DNA of 9,373 bases. Source: Spirochaetia bacterium. GTDB lineage: Bacteria; Spirochaetota; Spirochaetia; Treponematales; Breznakiellaceae. Shown here one piece after another: positions 6,961-9,373 of the stretch. The stretch covers positions 1 through 9,373 of the forward strand of contig BOAU01000078.1 of the NCBI GenBank assembly GCA_026002025.1, written 5' to 3'. Each line of letters opens with the position of its first letter. Position 1 is the first letter of the stretch. Both the position numbers and the translations under genes were made by a program. Below the pieces are notes generated by a model, which had not been told where the DNA came from, ran no database searches, and worked only from the letters and a program-made list of their open reading frames with translations.

Positions 6961-8028
6961 CTACCTGGTTGATTTACGGATGATAAGACTGGTATCCACC
7001 ACATCAATGACCGGCTTATCAAGCACACCGTGTTTTTCTTTGTACTGAATCTGATAGATTAATTTTTCCGCCGCAAGCGCCCCAATCTCGTAGAGGGGCT
7101 GGGCGATGGTCGTAAGGGGAGGCTCCACCATGGCGGCCATATCCACATTATCAAAGCCCATAACCGATATGTCCTCAGGAATGGAATAGCCTGAATCGTA
7201 GAGGGCGCGCATGATGATGATGGCACGGGAATCGTTGGTGGCAAAAACAGCATCGGGGATGGTACCGTTTTCAAGCATGGCCCGGGTCAGGCTGTAAAAA
7301 CTGTTGATCCCATACTGCTCCCGCAGCACCAGGGATTCATCAAAGGGTATACCGAAATCCTCCAGGGCCTGCCGGTAACCTGCAAAACGATCGGCGTAGA
7401 GGGGCAGCTCCGTATTGCCCAGGGCCAGGGCAATCTTTTTATGCCCCCGTTCAATAAGGTATTTTGTCCCCGTATGGGCCGCCTTCTTGTTATCAATCAC
7501 CACCGCGTCAATCTGCTTGTTATAGGAACGGAGGGTCAGAACCATGGGAAAATCATCCTTCCGTAACTGCATGATATGGGCCGAATCGGACATCATCGAC
7601 GCTATGATAAATCCGTCGATAAGCCGGGGACGGAGCCTGTTGATATAGGCTTTCTCAATTTCAACATTTTCATCGGTGTTGCAGAGAATAACCGTAAAGC
7701 CCTTTTTCCGGGCCGTGTCTTCAACCCCGCGGGTTATATCGGGATAGATCATATTCTGAATGCTGGGGATCATCAGGGCCAGGGTATTGCTTCGCCCCAT
7801 TTTCAGGCTCTGTGCCATTAGATTGGGACTGTAATTCAGCAGGCGTACCGCTTCGAGGACCTTTTTCCGGGTATCATCCTTAACGTAATTCTTATTGCTC
7901 AGGGTACGGGAAACCGTACTCATGGATAATCCCGTATGCATAGCCACATCTTTGAGGCTGGTCAGACGGAAGGAAGCCGAAGGCTTCCGGGGGGTTTTTG
8001 GTTTAACTGCCATTGGTTTATCAGCCAT
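6961..8028 (-). CDS. LacI/GalR-family transcriptional regulator
   Basis: A 355-residue sugar-type repressor. After an unusual basic N-terminal extension of about 22 residues (PKTPRKP), the LacI helix-turn-helix reads SLKDVAMHTGLSMSTVSRTL (24-43). The hinge helix is NLMAQSLKMGRSNTLALMIP (69-88), and a periplasmic-binding-protein-like sensor domain runs to the C-terminus (VMGFDNVDMAAMVEPPLTTI near 290-310). All core regions are present and the length is normal for the family apart from the extension. It is the second gene of the operon, 2 bases after the Gfo/Idh/MocA stop. It has no clear ribosome binding site, so its level probably follows the operon. ATG 8013 (residue 6) is an alternative start. 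It most likely controls its own operon and the divergent gene through the dyad sites at 9166-9179 and 9278-9291. The inducer is unknown but is probably a sugar or sugar-derived molecule. Confidence 0.93.
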   Translation of the reverse strand: MADKPMAVKPKTPRKPSASFRLTSLKDVAMHTGLSMSTVSRTLSNKNYVKDDTRKKVLEAVRLLNYSPNLMAQSLKMGRSNTLALMIPSIQNMIYPDITRGVEDTARKKGFTVILCNTDENVEIEKAYINRLRPRLIDGFIIASMMSDSAHIMQLRKDDFPMVLTLRSYNKQIDAVVIDNKKAAHTGTKYLIERGHKKIALALGNTELPLYADRFAGYRQALEDFGIPFDESLVLREQYGINSFYSLTRAMLENGTIPDAVFATNDSRAIIIMRALYDSGYSIPEDISVMGFDNVDMAAMVEPPLTTIAQPLYEIGALAAEKLIYQIQYKEKHGVLDKPVIDVVDTSLIIRKSTR

Positions 8029-8030
8029 TA

Positions 8031-9110
8031 TTAAAACCGGGGCATCACTTTAAGCCGTTCTTCCATATTATAGAAGGGATCATCCGCGCTTATCGGTAGT
8101 GCTGCTGTTCTTCCGCTTAGGGCGGCCTTGTAAATCCCCGTAACAACTTCAATCGCCTCCCGTCCGCTCCTGCCCGTAGGCAGTATGGGGGAACCTTTTC
8201 CGGTTTCAATGGCCGTGACAAAATCTTCGATCTGACCGGCGTGGCCTTCCCGTTTCAGCGGAGGATAGCCTTTGTACAGGGCTTCGAGTTCCGCGGCGCT
8301 TTCGTTTTCCTGCCCCGAAGGACCGCCGCTGCAGCGCAGGAAAAAGGGAATCCCCAATCCGGCCCGTTCGGTTTGAAAGACCATGGTCTGTCCTTCCCCA
8401 TGATGAATCGTTGAACCGGTGATTTCCCCAACCGAACCGTCGGGGAAGCGGGCCATCGCCATGGAGATATCCTCGACCTCCGCATTGGAATGGTTCACAT
8501 TGCTCATCATGGCCATAAGCTCACAGGGAAGACCGGCCATCCATATAAGCAAATCGATCTGATGGACCGCAAGATTGAGGGTGCAGCCGCCCCCTTCGCC
8601 TTTCAGGGTGCCGTGCCAGGTTTCATAATAAGCCCTGCCCCGCCACCATGCGGAAATTGCCTGGGTGTACAAAAGTTTGCCGCAGTGCCCGTCCTCAAGA
8701 AGACGTTTGATATTCCGTGTGGGGGTATAGTATCTGTTTTGTGCGACCACCGAGAGCAGACGTTTGTTTCTTTCCGCAGCGGCCAACATGGCGTCACATT
8801 CCTCAAGGGAAGGGGCCATGGGCTTTTCCAGCAGCACATGAGCCCCCGCGTTAAGGCAATCCACGGTCATCGTCTTATGGAAAGGCGGGGGAGTACAAAT
8901 GGAAGCCAGATCGATGCGCTCTTTAGCCAGGGCCTCCTGGTAATCGGTATATACCCGTGCGGAAAGCTTGTGCTTTTTGATGAATTCTTCGGCCCTGTTT
9001 TTATCGGAATCAACAACTGCCCGGATATCGGCCCGTTCACCCAGGGAAAGAAAAGCCCCGGCATGAGCGCCGGCTATGCTCCCCGAACCAATGATAAGCA
9101 CAGTTAACAT
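8031..9110 (-). CDS. Gfo/Idh/MocA-family NAD(P)-dependent oxidoreductase
   Basis: A 359-residue dehydrogenase of the glucose-fructose oxidoreductase / inositol dehydrogenase family. These enzymes oxidise a ring hydroxyl of sugars, cyclitols or glycosides. The Rossmann motif is VLIIGSGSIAGAHAGAF (4-20), with Asp34 in VVDSD as the likely NAD-ribose contact. The signature EKPMA lies at 95-99 with catalytic Lys96, followed by VVAQNRYY (121-128). The second catalytic motif GGCTLNLAVHQIDLLIW (174-190) carries His183 and Asp186. The catalytic set therefore looks complete. No signal peptide is seen, so it is cytosolic. It is the first gene of the leftward operon, with an AAGGAG ribosome binding site 7 bases before ATG 9110 and a near-consensus promoter just upstream. 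Another ATG 4 bases upstream is out of frame. The exact sugar or cyclitol cannot be named; this family is too divergent for assignment by eye. Confidence 0.92.
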   Translation of the reverse strand: MLTVLIIGSGSIAGAHAGAFLSLGERADIRAVVDSDKNRAEEFIKKHKLSARVYTDYQEALAKERIDLASICTPPPFHKTMTVDCLNAGAHVLLEKPMAPSLEECDAMLAAAERNKRLLSVVAQNRYYTPTRNIKRLLEDGHCGKLLYTQAISAWWRGRAYYETWHGTLKGEGGGCTLNLAVHQIDLLIWMAGLPCELMAMMSNVNHSNAEVEDISMAMARFPDGSVGEITGSTIHHGEGQTMVFQTERAGLGIPFFLRCSGGPSGQENESAAELEALYKGYPPLKREGHAGQIEDFVTAIETGKGSPILPTGRSGREAIEVVTGIYKAALSGRTAALPISADDPFYNMEERLKVMPRF

Positions 9111-9117
9111 GCATAAA

Positions 9118-9123
9118 CTCCTT
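9118..9123 (-). promoter_or_regulatory. Ribosome binding site of the leftward operon
   Basis: On the minus strand this reads AAGGAG, ending 7 bases before the ATG at 9110, a textbook Shine-Dalgarno spacing. It fixes the start of the Gfo/Idh/MocA gene and is one of the few strong ribosome binding sites in the window. Confidence 0.85.
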
Positions 9124-9128
9124 GGATT

Positions 9129-9157
9129 ATTCTATTATGTACAAATTGTATTGTCAA
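9129..9157 (-). promoter_or_regulatory. Leftward sigma-70-type promoter of the redox operon
   Basis: On the minus strand a perfect -35 TTGACA (9157-9152) and a good -10 TAGAAT (9134-9129) are separated by exactly 17 bases. Transcription should start near 9122-9123, at or beside the ribosome binding site, giving an unusually short leader of about 12-13 bases. The spacer contains an 11-base odd-centred dyad TACAAATTGTA (9140-9150), a possible second contact for a regulator. Confidence 0.75.
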
Positions 9158-9165
9158 TGAAAATA

Positions 9166-9179
9166 TGCAAAGCTTTGCA
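9166..9179. promoter_or_regulatory. Perfect 14-base palindrome, candidate operator
   Basis: TGCAAAGCTTTGCA is its own reverse complement over all 14 bases. It lies 8 bases upstream of the leftward -35 box, centred about 50 bases before the predicted start. LacI/GalR-family proteins bind dyads of this length with TGNAAN half-sites, and the half-site TGCAAA recurs in the candidate operator at 9278-9291. The centre is GC rather than the usual CG, so binding by the operon's LacI protein is an inference. Its position fits an auxiliary operator for looping, or an activator site. Confidence 0.55.
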
Positions 9180-9233
9180 GAGAGATAGTGTATTAATCAC
9201 GGCTAAATTTTTCACCTTTTTTGAAATTTTTTC

Positions 9234-9262
9234 TTGACAGGACCTGGATCCGGTGTTATACC
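9234..9262 (+). promoter_or_regulatory. Rightward promoter of the divergent gene
   Basis: A perfect -35 TTGACA (9234-9239) is followed after 17 bases by TATACC (9257-9262), four of six matches to TATAAT. Transcription would start near 9269, just before the operator-like site at 9278-9291. Two further candidates lie downstream: ATGACA (9271-9276) with TTATAC (9294-9299), and TTGTCA (9286-9291) with TATAGT (9310-9315). In each of these the operator-like dyad would overlap promoter elements. Which is used cannot be decided by eye. Confidence 0.55.
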
Positions 9263-9277
9263 TAGATCAGATGACAT

Positions 9278-9291
9278 TGCAAACGTTGTCA
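9278..9291. promoter_or_regulatory. LacI-family operator-like site
   Basis: TGCAAACGTTGTCA fits the family pattern TGNNAACGTTNNCA, with the central CG that LacI/GalR hinge helices insert into. The dyad is exact at the outer TG/CA and the inner AAC/GTT, and differs at two positions per half. It lies between the candidate rightward promoter and the start codon at 9346, where a bound repressor would block initiation or elongation. The nearest candidate regulator is the LacI protein encoded at 6961-8028. Not confirmed. Confidence 0.65.
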
Positions 9292-9328
9292 CATTATACC
9301 ATGTTTTTTTATAGTAAACTAACCGTAT

Positions 9329-9335
9329 AAAGGAG
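9329..9335 (+). promoter_or_regulatory. Ribosome binding site of the rightward gene
   Basis: AAAGGAG lies 10 bases upstream of ATG 9346 and makes that ATG a convincing start although only nine codons are visible. Confidence 0.8.
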
Positions 9336-9345
9336 CCGGGTTTTT

Positions 9346-9373
9346 ATGGGTGCACGTAACTCTTTGTATTATA
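9346..9373 (+). CDS. Start of a rightward gene, product not recognisable
   Basis: Only MGARNSLYY can be read before the window ends. The evidence that it is a gene is contextual: a strong ribosome binding site, promoter-like elements, a LacI-type operator-like dyad upstream, and the divergent arrangement with a LacI-containing catabolic operon. In such layouts the divergent gene is often a transporter component or another enzyme of the pathway, but nothing in nine residues supports a choice. Confidence 0.6.

Noticed and set aside
8490..9107. A 205-codon open frame antisense to the Gfo/Idh/MocA gene
   Set aside because: The opposite strand has intact catalytic motifs and a proper ribosome binding site; this frame shows no recognisable fold and no start signal.
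9207..9232. Inverted-repeat-like TTTCA / TGAAA with T-tracts, considered as a terminator or operator
   Set aside because: Short AT-only arms with many mismatches; low-complexity AT sequence upstream of a promoter explains it as well.
9256..9300. Direct repeat TTATACC at 9256-9262 and 9294-9300
   Set aside because: Seven bases is short; both copies overlap candidate -10 elements and are better explained as promoter similarity than as a repeat element.

Overview
This 9.4 kb window is bacterial chromosome: densely packed genes, 4-base overlaps, a Shine-Dalgarno-led start at each side of the divergent region, and sigma-70-like promoter elements. Protein-coding DNA is moderately GC-rich except for one AT-rich gene. 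The gene set suits a fermentative, carbohydrate-using anaerobe. A Treponema-like gut spirochaete is my best guess, but nothing here proves the lineage. No RNA gene, CRISPR array, insertion sequence or integrase was seen.

Left part (1-2997, rightward): the 3' end of an acetolactate synthase large subunit (ilvB), an AT-rich orphan D12-class adenine DNA methyltransferase whose likely start lies inside the end of ilvB, a HAD-IIB sugar-phosphatase-like hydrolase, and an RluA-type RNA pseudouridine synthase. These genes overlap or nearly touch, so they may be co-transcribed, but their functions are unrelated. The methyltransferase looks like an acquired insert in a housekeeping string.

Right part (3008-9110, leftward): a compact five-gene operon. 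In transcription order it holds a Gfo/Idh/MocA dehydrogenase, a LacI-family repressor, a short-chain dehydrogenase, a single-domain Old-Yellow-Enzyme-type NADH:flavin oxidoreductase with a four-cysteine Fe-S motif, and a 670-residue fumarate-reductase-type flavoprotein. Gaps are -4 to +15 bases. Four different redox families under one LacI regulator suggest a catabolic route for a small glycoside, sugar derivative or plant compound. OYE + SDR + fumarate-reductase-like flavoprotein is also the enzyme-family trio of bacterial equol (isoflavone reduction) clusters. That is a family-level parallel, not a substrate assignment.

Far right (9111-9373): a 235-base divergent control region. It carries a near-consensus leftward promoter, a perfect 14-base palindrome, a LacI-type operator-like site with central CG, one or more rightward promoters, and a strong ribosome binding site for a rightward gene of which only nine codons are visible. 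That gene is probably part of the same regulon. The convergent ends of the two gene blocks are only 10 bases apart, with no recognisable terminator.
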